From Membranipora membranacea (lineage: Eukaryota > Bryozoa > Gymnolaemata > Cheilostomatida > Membraniporidae): 64,000 bases of DNA. The stretch lies in the NCBI GenBank assembly GCA_914767715.1, contig OU612069.1:12025387-12089386 (forward strand), written 5' to 3'. Under the pieces are notes generated by a model. The model saw only the letters and a list, made by a program, of their open reading frames with translations. It had not been told where the DNA came from and searched no databases. Positions 24,701 to 36,293 of the stretch are shown here, one piece after another (the first letter of the stretch is position 1; the number at the start of each line of letters is the position of its first letter). The position numbers and the translations under genes were made by a program.

Positions 24701-27700
24701 TATTATACGGGACATTACACAGTAGAATATAAAACTGCTTAATGCAGTGAAAATTTCTTAATCGTTATTATGTGTCTGATTTTAGTGGTACGAGTTTCCT
24801 AGCTGGATTTGTTATATTTGCTATTCTGGGTCACATGTCATATGAACAGCAGATTCCTATCGCTGATGTGGCTGAATCAGGTTCGTCATCTCAATCTGAT
24901 ATTAAAGTCTACAAGTTTATCTGATGATGTGGAGCACACTGACATCGAGACTACACTATTATCATGTGTATCTCTGATGGTCAATATAGAAAGAGGTCCT
25001 AACATGTACACGCCCCTGATAAGTAAAATTGAACTTGGGTCGTCACACCACACTCCTTGTGATGCTACTCATGCTAAGTGAATTAGTTCACTCTCTATTG
25101 ATCAGAGAAAAATATGCACTAGTATATTACGTCATCTGTGTGGACGTGCTGAGCTATTTTTTTTAAAATGTAACTGAGATCATTATGTTCAACTTGCAAG
25201 AAATCGTAGGAAACTTTGGTTCTGCCCGCAAAATTTATCCAACTGGTAGTAACTGTTGCAACAACATAGTAATTTGCTATCAGCTAACATTTGAGCCAAC
25301 AGATACGTTATATTTTATTGAGAATTCAGACTCTGCTCAACCAAAAATGTGGAGTGGTTGATGAGCTTTGACTTTTCAAGTAGCATGAATAGTTCATGAA
25401 AAGAGTTTGAGTCTCCATGGGTTTTATTTTCTGTTTCAGGACCAGGACTAGCTTTTATTGCATACCCTAAAGCTTTGTCTACACTTCCACTTCCGCCTTT
25501 ATGGAGTATCCTCTTCTTTGTCACTCTCATTCTACTGGGTTTGGACAGTCAGGTAGGGATCAAACTTAAAGTTATCCTCCCCTGGCATTATTCAAATGTT
25601 TATTATATATATTATTTGAGTTTTTTGGCTTCTGCTAAGCTTTGATTTTATGAGAATCCATGTATTATTGAATGCCATTGGCAGCCATTATGAAGTCATA
25701 CGAGTGAGACATCATGTATGATGAAAACTTTTAAAGTCTGATCCTAGGATAAAAATCTGTTAAATTGTTCTCTTTCCAATATGTGTGCTTAAATTTCCAA
25801 ACTTTTAAAATCATGGATTGGTGTGGTCTGATTGAAGGACCAAACCAAATACTTGGACACAAGAAGGTGGCCTCTCCAACTCATTAGTAGTTCTATTACC
25901 GCTGTGGTGTTTCTGAGCACATGTTTTTTTTCTGCAGATCATTTCTATCTATGATCAATATAGTATAAGCTCCAAGCCGCAATCTCAAACACGTCACTCA
26001 TAGAGAAAACTGACCTGCAAAAATATAATGTGTTCAGAGCCGCAAGCTTGTTCCAGAATGTTCTTATAATCATCAATGATTTCTTTATAGTTTGTAGCCC
26101 AGGAAGGTTTAGTGGCAGCCATCGTTGACATATTCCCAGTTACTCTGAGGAAAGGAAATAGAAGAGTTATATTCACAGGAATAATGTGTGTTATCTGCTT
26201 CCTAGTGGGACTGTCTATGGTTACTGAGGTGAGTGGTAGTGGATTCATTATAAGTAGTAGGCCTACCCTAGTAGTAGGCCTGCCCTAGAGGAGTTAAGTA
26301 TTCGCAGGAGGAAATTTTCACCTTTTTTGGTCGTAATTGAAATATCTAACTTTGGGGCTAGCTGGTGTTTGCCTCCCATCTTAACTTTGTGAAGGCTGGC
26401 TCCCTCCTGAGCTAAGTGGGGTTGAGTGCTAGGAAACGTTAGGTCACCCTAAACTGGCTAAACATAACTCTAGCTAATATTGACGCCCCTAGGGTATTTA
26501 GTCATCCAAAACTTTCATTTTGCCGTATTGTCAGATTCTTTTATCCAGGTCAAATGGTGGGGGGGGGGGGGGTGCCACAAACCAATACATACAATAGCCT
26601 GATTTAACCTGACTGGGGACAGATGGTTGTGGGCAACACATTTGTAATAGCAATGAACTAGTTCATTGGCAATAGCATTTATAATGATCCAGGCAGATTC
26701 ATTCAGCGCATTCGAAGACATGAGAATGGAAGTTATGAGGTTGACCGAAAAGTATTGATTAACTTTGATGGATAAATATACCTAGTATTTTGCACATAGC
26801 TTTAATAAGGTCCATTCTTTGTATTGTAGGGAGGAATGTATGTGTTCCAGATATTTGACTTCTACTCAGGCAGTAGGATTATACTGCTGGTCGCATTGTT
26901 TGAGTGTATCGCCGTCGCCTATGTCTATGGTAAGTCAAATGAGTTTATTTACTGCAAAATCTACACATTATTCTATCAGGGCGTTACACTGTTTTTGCTC
27001 AAAGTCAAACGTCACTTTCAACTTGTCAATAAAATCATAGCCATTGTTTGAATTAATTCTCATTTAAAAAAGAAGGATTTTTTTACAAATGATGTTTTGC
27101 ATATTGACCAGGTTAGTATACATTGTATGCAAACTTTGATGTGCATTGAAAGACTTAAGATTGTTGAATTATTCGGCCCTAGCTTTGACGATGATATCCG
27201 TATTTCGGGTCCTATGCAAATAAACATTATTCCAGCAGCAATGGCTGGCTTATTCTTTCTCGTTTTAATTCCTGCGAATATTTCTCTATTTCCAGGTATA
27301 AACCGATACATGGACTCCATAGAGATAATGTACGGCTTCAGGATATTTGTTGTATGGAAGTGGATGTTCCTTGTTGTGGCTCCGATCACTGTCACTGTCG
27401 TCTTTGTCATGAACTGTATCAGCTACAGGTAATATACTGCAATCATAGAGACAGACATTCCCATAATGCATTGCTACAGAATTTCCTGTACAACTGAGAA
27501 TCGCGTTGCAGTGCAGTCAGCACTTACAGTCGTAAATCTCCCTTGAGCAATTTTGGTTATTTGATACATGTATCTGTAATATAGGTAATAGTGGGGTAAA
27601 CAGAAATTGTTCCTTGAATTGATTTTTTGAAGTTTAACCTTTTTGAAAAGAACACGATTGCCCTGATCAGCAAAGCCCTACATGTCAAACTAACGCTTAG

Positions 27701-29971
27701 ACTTTGGTGCAAAAAGAAATTCATTGTTTTACCAGAAAAGTTCTGGTAGACAGACCTACATGTCAATATTTTTTGTTCTTAATTTTCTAAAACGGGTGCA
27801 ACGTCTTATCAAAGCTAGAACAGACTTTAAAAATCATGATATATTACATATAATACTGATGCAGTAATACTTTTTCCCAAGTATTATTTTCTTTCACCTA
27901 GATAGCACATATTCCACATGACTTGATGCCCTGTAATTTCAACTCACATGTTTTACCTTTTCCAGTACACTGGATTACAAGTTCAACGCTCGGTTCACCT
28001 ATCAGTACCCTCCATGGGCTATCTCTATTGGCTGGCTGATGGCGTGCAGCAGTATCATAATGGTCCCTATCATGATCATCTGGAAGGTTGGAGCAAACTT
28101 TATCCACTATAAAAAGGTAAATTTTGTACATAAGTATAATTTAGAATATTTATATTTAAGATTAACTTCTCCGCGTATCTGTGAAGTTCAAAGTGTATCT
28201 GGCAATAGCTAATTAGATTATGATTTAGTTTTTGACAGCCTGCAACACAATCTGAGAGGTTCAAGGCCACTCACTTTCAGGATTCTCTTTTTTTCCAAGA
28301 ATGCAACACACCCTCAGTATGAGGATTTTAGGGCACCTTGCAACTCACTTCATGGCTGGCTCAAAGTTTAATTTTCTTCTCAATATAGATATATCATCCA
28401 TAAGATACATTTTACTTGTCTGCCAATGCTAGCGATAGCCTTGTTCCCTCAGACTTTTTACCATTGAGAATAACTCCTGTTACAATGGTAATGGAGTGAT
28501 CTGTTTTCATGTAAATGTTAAAACCAGGTTAAGAGCTTTCTCACTGATGTCATAGTGTACACAGCTCTCCAAATTCTTGGTGGAAGAGGTGAAGAGGATT
28601 ATTCAAATCATAACCCATGGGTTTGAGCAGGTTGGCTGATTCAACCTGAATTGTGATACACTATGATCATCGATCATTCACAGTATCCAAACTTAAACAT
28701 CCTGGCGGCATCACTAGACCTCAGATTTTATCTGAGGTGTCTTTTAACACTATAATATTCTCATGTTTCAGCCATGGATTGAACTCATTAGACCGAAATT
28801 GTTACCTCATCAGATGAGACCAGGAGACGACCCGAGAGATATTAACCCTAAGGCTACAATGGCAAATACATTCCTTCCAAGTGATATTCTCAAAGACTAT
28901 AGAGGATCGTTTGAAAACTATACTGGTATGTTAACCTTTTGACGTTTCTTTTTCTCACGCGCAATTCTAAAACTGCTATCAACAGAAGGTGCTAAAAAAT
29001 ATCTTGCAATGCAGCATTTTCTGGTGTTCCTGTCGAGATCAGGCCAATGAAAGCAGTCATTATTGAGACTTGTTTCCTGTAACAAAACGAGTCAGGAATT
29101 GACATCGATTTAAAAAAGGTCTCCCATCAGTGAGTCTGCAGCCATTTTTTTAAAGTCTGAGAAAATGATGATATTTAAAGAGAGCACTCTTGCCAACTTG
29201 TCTCTACACGGTTTCAAATCAGAGCTGTGGGCCAACAATGCTAGGCGTAGTAACTTAGATACATTTTGTTGACGAGTTAAGATTTTGCTGATGAATTCAG
29301 ATGAGTGGTCGATAGCTGACACGGGGTCTGAGAAGTTTGTGGCTTCCGTGAAGGGTATGACTCAACCACACAGTCCCTCAGCCTCAACCTATACTAGCAG
29401 AAAAATTAATCAAATTTAATATTTATTTTTTCCTAACAAACAACATCTATGTTAGAAAATTAAAAAACTGCATTAACTGGTCTCCCTTTTACATCACATG
29501 TATCATATCTCGTGTCATCCCATGTCTCATATCAGCACTTTAAAATGTAACTGATCCCTTATCTAACCCTAAATGTACATGTGCGACCGGGAGTTGAACT
29601 CTGCCATTATTCTAGTTCCTGAGTCCTTAACCTCCAAAACAAGAATGATTAGTCTGAGGATCTGATGGAGAAGTGACTAAAAAACAAACCTGCTGACAGT
29701 AAATTATAGTGGTCAGAATAAATGCTACATGTTTTGCAGATACGTCAATGAAGCTAACAGCCCCATTTTGCTCCCCACCCATAAACGAGCTGCTGACAAA
29801 AGGCCTTTTTCAGCAATAGAAGGTCAGAATGCAAGAAAAATGGTCAAACATAATGTTTTGTAAGTTGTAGTTACCATCTCTCTGATTGTAGGTGATTCTG
29901 GATTCAGCAGTTCTCAAACAGTGACCTCAACCTACCGAGTAAGAAGCAGCAGTATAAATATGAAGACATAA
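12790..29971 (+). CDS. SLC6 family Na+/Cl- coupled transporter, GABA/taurine/glycine-type branch, 652 aa
   Basis: Sixteen exons join in frame: 12790-12847, 14533-14649, 15056-15187, 20231-20381, 21601-21735, 22987-23119, 23720-23854, 24381-24514, 24786-24880, 25440-25552, 26091-26228, 26830-26929, 27296-27428, 27966-28116, 28772-28925 and 29892-29971. The total is 1959 nt, ending in TAA, about the usual SLC6 length with 12 membrane spans. TM1 has [20 protein letters not shown]; Gly42 stands where monoamine transporters have Asp, pointing to an amino-acid-type substrate. Chloride-site residues known from GAT1 appear at Q295, S299, N331 and S335, and the gate pair at R48 and D457. Other signatures are [13 protein letters not shown] and LGLDSQ. 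The second extracellular loop has two Cys and N-glycosylation sites (NMS, NET). It should act at the plasma membrane, taking up a small amino acid or GABA-like solute with Na+ and Cl-. The exact substrate cannot be read from the sequence. Confidence 0.95.
14862..14925. repeat. Short palindrome in SLC6 intron 2
   Basis: ATTCCGAGTTGCTC then CCACTGGTCAC pairs with GTGACCAGTGG then GAGCAACTGGAAT across a 6-base loop, with small bulges. The outermost flanks do not continue the pairing. It looks like a fold-back repeat. Confidence 0.6.
15674..16361. repeat. Palindromic repeat X, copy 1 (SLC6 intron 3)
   Basis: A 688-bp repeat, also present at 17798-18389. It is itself an inverted repeat: arms 15858-15925 and 16111-16179 pair (AAAGTGGTTGCGACGGAATC against GATTCCATCGCAATCACTTT, and TCAGTCTAATTTAGAAAACT on the inner side). 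An outer pair (TAGCAAGAAAAATCCTC near 15752 and GAGGTGTTTTCTTGCTA near 16295) extends the fold. No coding capacity; a MITE-like or fold-back element. Confidence 0.85.
17341..17790. repeat. 450-bp nested palindrome (SLC6 intron 3)
   Basis: Outer arms 17341-17437 and 17694-17790 are reverse complements at 96 of 97 bases. Inside lie a perfect 38-bp inverted pair (17583-17620 with 17651-17688, beginning ATGACCAAATAATGGGCTGT) and a 16-bp hairpin (GCATTTCCAATGACAG at about 17478-17513). The near-perfect arms imply recent origin or gene conversion. It abuts repeat X copy 2 at 17798. Confidence 0.9.
17798..18389. repeat. Palindromic repeat X, copy 2 (SLC6 intron 3)
   Basis: Near-identical to 15674-16361 in the same orientation. 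It lacks about 95 bases that follow the AATAATAGCAAGAAA motif in copy 1. It ends TGCGCCACGCGGTGCTGATA then TTGAAATTG, exactly as copy 1. Confidence 0.9.
18428..18534. repeat. Near-perfect 47-bp stem hairpin
   Basis: Arms 18428-18474 and 18488-18534 pair at 46 of 47 positions around a 13-base loop. The arms begin CTAGTTTAAGTGCTCAAACG. This outer part is related to the inner palindrome at 17583-17688 (CTAGTTTAAGTGCACAAACG), so the two loci share ancestry. Confidence 0.95.
18641..19350. mobile_element. 710-bp fold-back element with ~320-bp inverted arms
   Basis: The left arm 18641-18961 and right arm 19029-19350 are inverted copies along nearly their full length, with small indels and substitutions. 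Ends: TATCACAGAGTAAAGATATA at the left and TATATCCTTATTCTGTGAT at the right. The inner boundary is ATATAGATTTAC / GTAAATCTATAT. A 67-bp unique centre separates them. No transposase reading frame is present. It sits in SLC6 intron 3. Confidence 0.85.
20411..20640 (+). repeat. tRNA-derived SINE, copy 2
   Basis: The tRNA-like head has GTGGCTCAGTTGGTTAGAG and the B box GGGTTCCAATCCCAC. The tail CCCAGGTGTGCTCTGACCTG and AAATTGGCGCAGACATTGCG matches copy 1 at 2321-2510. It lies 30 bases after the SLC6 exon 4 donor. Confidence 0.8.
21755..21919 (+). repeat. Interspersed repeat Z, direct copy (SLC6 intron 5)
   Basis: Contains GATAGAGAGCGAACTAATTC, CACTTAGCATGAG, GGGTACATGTTAG and TAGTGTAGTCTCGATGTCAG. 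The same blocks occur in the reverse orientation at 24937-25143. Confidence 0.8.
24937..25143 (-). repeat. Interspersed repeat Z, inverted copy (SLC6 intron 9)
   Basis: Reverse-complement match to 21755-21919, beginning CACTGACATCGAGACTACAC and including CATGCTAAGTGAATTAGTTC. With its partner it brackets SLC6 exons 6-9. It begins 56 bases after the exon 9 donor, which is a weak GTTCGT. Confidence 0.8.
26283..26494. repeat. MITE-like element, same family as 11746-12106
   Basis: The left end CCCTAGAGGAGTTAAGTATT and right end TGACGCCCCTAGGG are imperfect inverted copies. The right end is preceded by CTCTAGCTAATATT, as in the element ending at 12106 and the fragment near 5180. It lies in SLC6 intron 11. 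Confidence 0.5.
26559..26572 (+). repeat. Poly(G) run
   Basis: Fourteen consecutive G. Similar G or C runs occur at 5641, 11465, 31550 (19 C) and 33283 and are a recurrent feature of this genome. Confidence 0.95.
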
Positions 29972-30502
29972 ACAACAAGAATTTTTGTTGATACTCAACA
30001 TCTTTGTTTTATAAGAATCAAGCTTGAAAAAAAGTTGAACTGAATGTCAGATATATTGCATAATGTCATCTTTTCTCTATGGATGAGGGCAGGTTCCTAT
30101 TTCTGGTTAATGGTTAATTTCTGGTTCTGGTTAATACTTGCTGTGCTTTTTTTGTCTTTATTACTATAGAATAATATGAACTATAAGTCTTAACTATCTG
30201 CCAACAACAGCGGCTAGTGTGTATTAGATTGTTTTGGTCGGGAATCCCTTAGCATTGCTTTGAATCCCATGAATTCAATACAAGACCATTGGCTATTGGA
30301 TTAAGATCGTTGTTATGTTGACTCTGATTGGCTCTTATCATCCGAAAATGAACTAGCTAGAGACAACACAAACAAGTCCAGTGGACGAGGTTAAAAGCAT
30401 ATCCACTTATTAGTTTCGGTAGTAGTGAAGTATAAATTACTCTCTATAGGAAATCTTTCTTTTCAGACCTGACCAGTTCAATTTCTGTTTTTGAAAATTT
30501 CT

Positions 30503-30508
30503 AATAAA
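30503..30508 (+). terminator. Possible poly(A) signal of the SLC6 gene
   Basis: AATAAA lies about 530 bases after the SLC6 stop codon. A further AATAAA is near 31156, so the true end is uncertain. Confidence 0.35.
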
Positions 30509-31549
30509 CATACTTTCTGATACTATTTTACTTTTTTCTCAGGGTCTGACCCATGGAATGGACTAAATAATACATATCATGGCAAACCATTATCATCTTA
30601 TCAAATATTTTTCTTTCTTTTCTCTACTTTCATATAATTACGATACATCAGTTTATAAAGATTTTCTCATATATATATATAGACATTTTTATGCTCATTT
30701 TTCAGAAATTAATACAGCTTCTATTTTCCAAATAAATATTATCCAAACTGAACAAATTGGCTTAACAATAAAATCAGTACCAGTTTAAACTCCATTAAAA
30801 TCTCCCTTTTTTACAAAGTGATGGTTGAGCATAACTCAATTAGGCGGAGTTATTACCAATGAGCATCCAGTAAAAAACAAGGTAATGTAATGCCGCTACT
30901 ACTGACAGAGTTAATTGTTGAAGGACATTTATCCTGTATTGGATTGTCTATAGTTTCCAGTCACCAGTATTTATATGTTCTTGCCTCAAACCTCTCACAC
31001 TCCCTGCTCAAACCAATTGAACATTGTTTTTAGTTAAAAATGGGAGTTGCCCCCTTATTTTACATGGAAGGACAATCCACAAAATTATTGAGATATTTTC
31101 TCATGAAAGAGACGTCTTTCGGATATTGTAAATAGAGTGCTATATTTAAAGAAAAATAAAGAGAGAGTAATTACACTTGTGTTGTTGTGGAGTCAGGAAG
31201 GCATTTGATTTACGCAGAAGGGGAAAAGATTCTAATTGTTATTCATCAGCGTTGGCCGTTTAAACCCATTTAGCCACAGGAGTTTACCAGTGTCGAGTGC
31301 ATATCAAGATCACCGATGAGATCTCGATGCCCATAAAACCTGTAACCTTGTTTAACAACAAACTCTCTCAGAAATAATGAAAATACACTATAAAGTAGGC
31401 CAGTTTTCATTAAAACTGGATTATAAAACATCAGACGCTGGTTTTGATCTCACGACGTCTAATAGTTTTTTATGGTAGCCCACCACCAGCCAGGTAGGTC
31501 GAATGAATCAACAACAAGCTCTTTGTTAGAAAGGAAACATCATCTGAAA

Positions 31550-31568
31550 CCCCCCCCCCCCCCCCCCC
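31550..31568 (+). repeat. Poly(C) run, 19 bases
   Basis: Nineteen consecutive C, the longest homopolymer noticed in the window. Confidence 0.95.
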
Positions 31569-34500
31569 GGTGGTATCTTAGGACTTGTATGTTCACTTCA
31601 TAGAATTTTTTACCCTTGACTCATTTTTGTGCCGTAAGATTACATTTTTATGGCTGCTATGCTTATATGATATATATTATATAATGCTAATATATTATCA
31701 TAAAGTAATCTAACAGCAGAGGCCCTATAAGGTTGATTCGTCAATTAACTTTGTCCATCTTACAAGACGATTGAGTAATTGAGCTTGGCAGTGATGTAAT
31801 TGAGTTATAGAAATCAGCGGAAGACTTTGTTGCTGTCATTTTTAGTTTTGTGAACTTATTACTCATAAAATCAGCACCATTCGGGAATTTAATTAACGAA
31901 ATATTCAAAAACAATTATCAAAGACGTAAATTGCACAAAACTGTGAAATTACTCATAACCTCTCCTTCTTAACAATCGTTAGATTGACATTCACAAAAAT
32001 TTTGTTTGAATACAGAGCTTTTCATACTCAATGGTTTTATGGCATCAGCTGAAAATATTTGATTGAATCAACCCTCCTCTCGCTGTCATAAAACTGAGAG
32101 CTGTGGAAAAAGTTTTGCACTCAGATTCTCAATTTGCATGACAATTAACAGTTAACTATTAACAGTAATGTAATTGAATAGGTACGTCTGCCATTTTAAT
32201 AACAAAAGGATGCAATAAAATCAACGTTTTTATAACTGTTGCTTGAATCATTCAAAGAATACTAGTGAACTAAATTTCCTTTATAGTGTTTTACAACAAA
32301 ATCAAAGGCAAAGTTTCAATGAGATGTCAATAATAACAAATTTCTTTATCCAATATCTAGGGGAGGGGACAAAAAACTAATCGTTGTGGTTTTTGAGGTG
32401 GTGTTTTGAATTAATGACAAGTGTTAAACCAAACTACAAAACAGTCAAAATCAAAACATTGTAATTATTGTGATAAGATAAATAAACAGTGAGTTAAAAT
32501 CAGCCCCTGGTTGTGAAGCTCGAGGATGAACAAAATGTTTTTATTAGTTTATTATGCTATTGTCAAGCTTTGCCGATCTATAGAATTAAGAGAGATGTGC
32601 TCTTTGCATAGACCACTAACCCCCTCCCAACCACGCAAGTTTAGCCACCAAAATTCTCCTGTCCTCATTAAAAATTGGACAATCGAAATGCTAGCGTACT
32701 TATTGTAAGATTAGGAGCCTGTTCATAAAACAAGGTTTATGTCTGAAATTAAAATCAGTCAATATTTAAGTTGCACAGTGCAGAGTGTAAAAGTTATTAA
32801 GTCTGAAAATTATTTTGATATATTGTTCTGGTGGCACTGCTGCCGTAGTATGATCCCGCTGACGCACCTCATAGCATGAAGCAGGGTCAGCATAAACTGT
32901 TCCTGATCTCCTTCAAACATGATTAGCGCAGTTTTGCACTCAGACAGCACCAAATGGTAAACAAATCGGCGACACCAGCACAACAGCAGCAAGCCTTGAT
33001 TTTACTTCCAAAGATGGTATAAATTATTTTGAACTATCGAGGTGTCCTGCTGTGGTTCATCTCTCTATCCGTGATACCAAGAGCTTATCCCCCCTTGCTC
33101 ATCCTTATCTCAAAGGCCCCTTTTTGTTTTGTCAAAACTGCTGCTGCAAACAATAAATTCAATTTTTACTGCTAAAATATCACTATCAGTCGACACAAAA
33201 TCCCATGTTCCAGTGATATAATTGAAGCCAATCTCAGGAGACGATCAATTTGAGATGGCTCCTCAAGCATTATTCAGAAAACTCCCCCCCCCCTCACCGC
33301 CAAAATCTTTATCATCCACTTTCAACCGGGCTACGCTGAACTATCAGCATTCAATACTAATTGGAACAGATTAAAATGTCCTTTTCTTGTCAAAAGGTAG
33401 TTTTCCCTTTGTAAGAATGTAAATTAGTTCCATGAAGTTCTCAGCAATGTACTGATATTATGCTAATATATAAGGATCAGGTAATCAGCTGCACAAGTTA
33501 GCTTTGTAGCTTGAGGCTTGGCTGCAATGACAAGGCTGCATATTTTTCTGAAGACTTGCCCAATCATCGGAAGAAAATTGGTTTTTGATGGCCCTAACAG
33601 AAATGAGAGAGTCGCTATGACCAGGCATACAATTTGATTAACACCGTTTTGTTACCTACAGTATCAATCTATCAAGTTTAACAAGGTTTTTTTGGGTTCT
33701 TATAAAGATAGAGACTCAATCAAATGCAATCTTGTCTGTCTTCGAAAAATAATCTCTGCCAAAAGTTTTTAACAGCAATTCTAGTTTCTGAACAATAGCC
33801 ATACGCTTGCTCAGGGTCAGATATGTACCCTTCATCCATATAATATATATCAGTGGGTTCTGGTATCACTGAGGGCTTGTTGTTCTTTTGTCAGATCAGA
33901 GTGTTGAGATGAGAAGCTACTGCACATCGCGTGCTGGTCACACCCAACTCAGAAGATACGACAACAATTAAAGCTTGTTTGCACTCAATTTTTGAGTCAG
34001 TGACTGGCCTCCTCAAATTGGACGTAGTCACCCTGCTTCGGCACAGGCCATTCTAAAATAGCATACATTCAATTTGTTTATCCTAGGTGTTGAAAAATGT
34101 CATAAGAGATTGCCTAGCAGATAAAAACATTGTTTGTGAAAGCAACTTCAAGACATCTTACGAAAAGAGAACAATCGAAACAAGAATGTTTTCAAAGTAT
34201 AATAATGGTATCGTCTTTTCAAAGTTTTGTCTCTTGAGTGAGATAAAAAATCTTTTGGAGCTCATCTTTTGAATGGAATATTTTGAAGCGCGACAAGACT
34301 CAATGAACAATAATTCATTCTGTCACAGCCGTATGTGATCAAGTTGCTAGGAGGAAACTTAATCAGAGTACCCTACCTAAAAGGATCATTTTGTTAAACT
34401 TTATTTGATAAAGTCTCAGCATGATTTTGAGGCATTTAATTCGGGTTTTCATCACGCAATCTCATTCAAAAGTCTGGTTATTGACTGTGCAATGTAGAAT

Positions 34501-34734
34501 TTGAAACATTGAAGTTCAATCAAAAATATTCCCCAGTGCCACAAAACCTTCCCTTGATGTTGGAATTATTTACTTAATAATAAATGTTTGTAGAGCTGCT
34601 GGTGCAAGGTTTTAGCTGCTCATTGTTTTAACATTTGTCAACCTTAGGCTATTTTTAAAACTGTTCGAGCTACAGGAATACCTCCCGGTTCGCGCTGAGC
34701 TCGTAGGTTCAGTTCACGCTGAGCTGTGCGAGCT

Positions 34735-34805
34735 ACAGTGCAATAGCGTGGCTGAGTGGTTTGTATCAAATAATTCACCCGAGGGTCAAGTCCCACTGGC
34801 AAGAG
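34735..34805 (+). repeat. tRNA-like repeat
   Basis: A-box-like AGCGTGGCTGAGTGGTT and B-box-like GAGGGTCAAGTCCCACTG in tRNA spacing. The acceptor ends do not pair, so a SINE head or tRNA relic is more likely than a gene. Just upstream GAGCTACAG and GCTGAGCT motifs are repeated. Confidence 0.45.
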
Positions 34806-35162
34806 ATGTTTATATCTCAGCTCTATCCATAGGAATGGATGCAATTTTTGAGGGCGAGCCAGGAGTTGACAACTCAGCTTGATCTAGACCGACCTCAAAA
34901 TCCACATGGAGACATGGTGACAGGCTTCGATCAGTACCGATGTGTTTGGTCATTGAAATCTTACTTCACCTGAGTCTCTTTTATCTAGATTCTCCCAGCC
35001 CTTGTAGATACATAAGGTCTGACGTGGGTGGTATCAGCATGATGAATTATCACTGCTCTCTAAGTCTCATTTTATTTAGTGTGATGCTCAACTGATGCGT
35101 AGGCGTGCTTCTACTATACTTGACTATGCATCCTGCCGTTGGTCGGTTAAGGAGAAGCAACT

Positions 35163-35296
35163 CCCAATGCAGGCACTCTTGATCGAACTCCGAATGCAGG
35201 CAAGGGGTTTTGGACAAACTCCAAATGCAGGCAGAGAATTTGGGACAAATCCCAAATGCAGGCAGAGAGTTTGGGACAAACCCCGAGTGCCGGCAT
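35163..35296 (+). repeat. Minisatellite, ~31 bp x 4
   Basis: Units of about 31 bases, each with AAATGCAGGCAGAGAGTTTG then GGACAAA; AATGCAGG recurs at 35193, 35224 and 35255. The unit contains GAGTTTGGGACAAAC, also seen at about 23377 and in the palindrome at 45939. The open frames over this stretch come from the repeat. Confidence 0.85.
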
Positions 35297-36224
35297 TACG
35301 TAGCAGGTCAAGTGAACATTTGTACTTTAGCAACGAAACTTGCTTCGCATCACCCTCACCTCCGATAGGGTTAAATAGTAGACACTTGATCCCACTTGAT
35401 TGAGTCACTTGCCAGATTGAGTGCAGCAATTCAAAATTTTATCCAACTGTCAACTTTAGAATTCAAGTATTTTAGATTTTTCAATTGGAATTCTGTTGAC
35501 AAGCCAGTAGAAAAGCACACAGAGACAGAACAAATATTATGAGTTTGAAGTTCAGTTTGATCTTTAACACTGTGTGGTGAAATCCATGCCAATGTATATA
35601 TGCAGTAGAAGTTTAGCGATTGAGTGTAATATGAGGATACAAACATCTACCTGTTGAGTCTGACCAGGGAGAAAGCTGGATGCTGTTGCATATTTACATA
35701 TTTACTGTTGACTTGACACCAGTGACACTCGCAACATCACACTGTGTATAAAACATTCAACACTTCCCCAATGCAGTTTTTGTGGGGAATGGCCATAATA
35801 TTATGCCAGGGTTTAACAAAATGATGCATCATATTACTCATCTCATAGTTTAGACGTGCTTTGATTGGTATTCCAGGGAGCCGTCAGGTGCGAGGCGGAA
35901 GGGGGAGGGGTGACAAAGCGCAAGGGTCCAGCTAAATAGCAAACAGGAGAGCCCATCAATCTCCTATTAGGCTACAAGCTTCAGCTGTCAGTTAATGGTG
36001 ACATAAAGTATACAACATGTTTTATTCATTGGTGTAAACTGTTTGAAATTAGGTGTGTTCCACTTAAATTCCTAGACAATCTCGTCAATGCACTAGCATT
36101 GTGGGATACTATTGTCTTTACCTGGCAAGAATAATAATCTAGGTCAGGCTAGATTTGCGGCCAGAAAATGCGTTAAATGTTAAAATATAAATATATTTAA
36201 TTAAGTGCTTAAGTGTGGCAGCAC

Positions 36225-36246
36225 ATATACATATATATATATATAA

Positions 36247-36290
<44 letters not shown>
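36225..36290. repeat. (TA)n microsatellite
   Basis: About 65 bases of almost pure TA with a short ATAAATATG interruption. Confidence 0.95.

Positions 36291-36293
<3 letters not shown>

Noticed and set aside
27060-27410. 116-residue minus-strand frame with hydrophobic stretches
   Set aside because: Antisense to SLC6 exon 13 and its intron; no family motif.
29110-29322. 70-residue minus-strand frame in SLC6 intron 15
   Set aside because: Looks mildly protein-like but has no recognised motif or splice context; kept out for lack of support.
35095-35403. 102-residue + strand protein and its minus-strand partner
   Set aside because: Both run through the 31-bp minisatellite and have no family motif.
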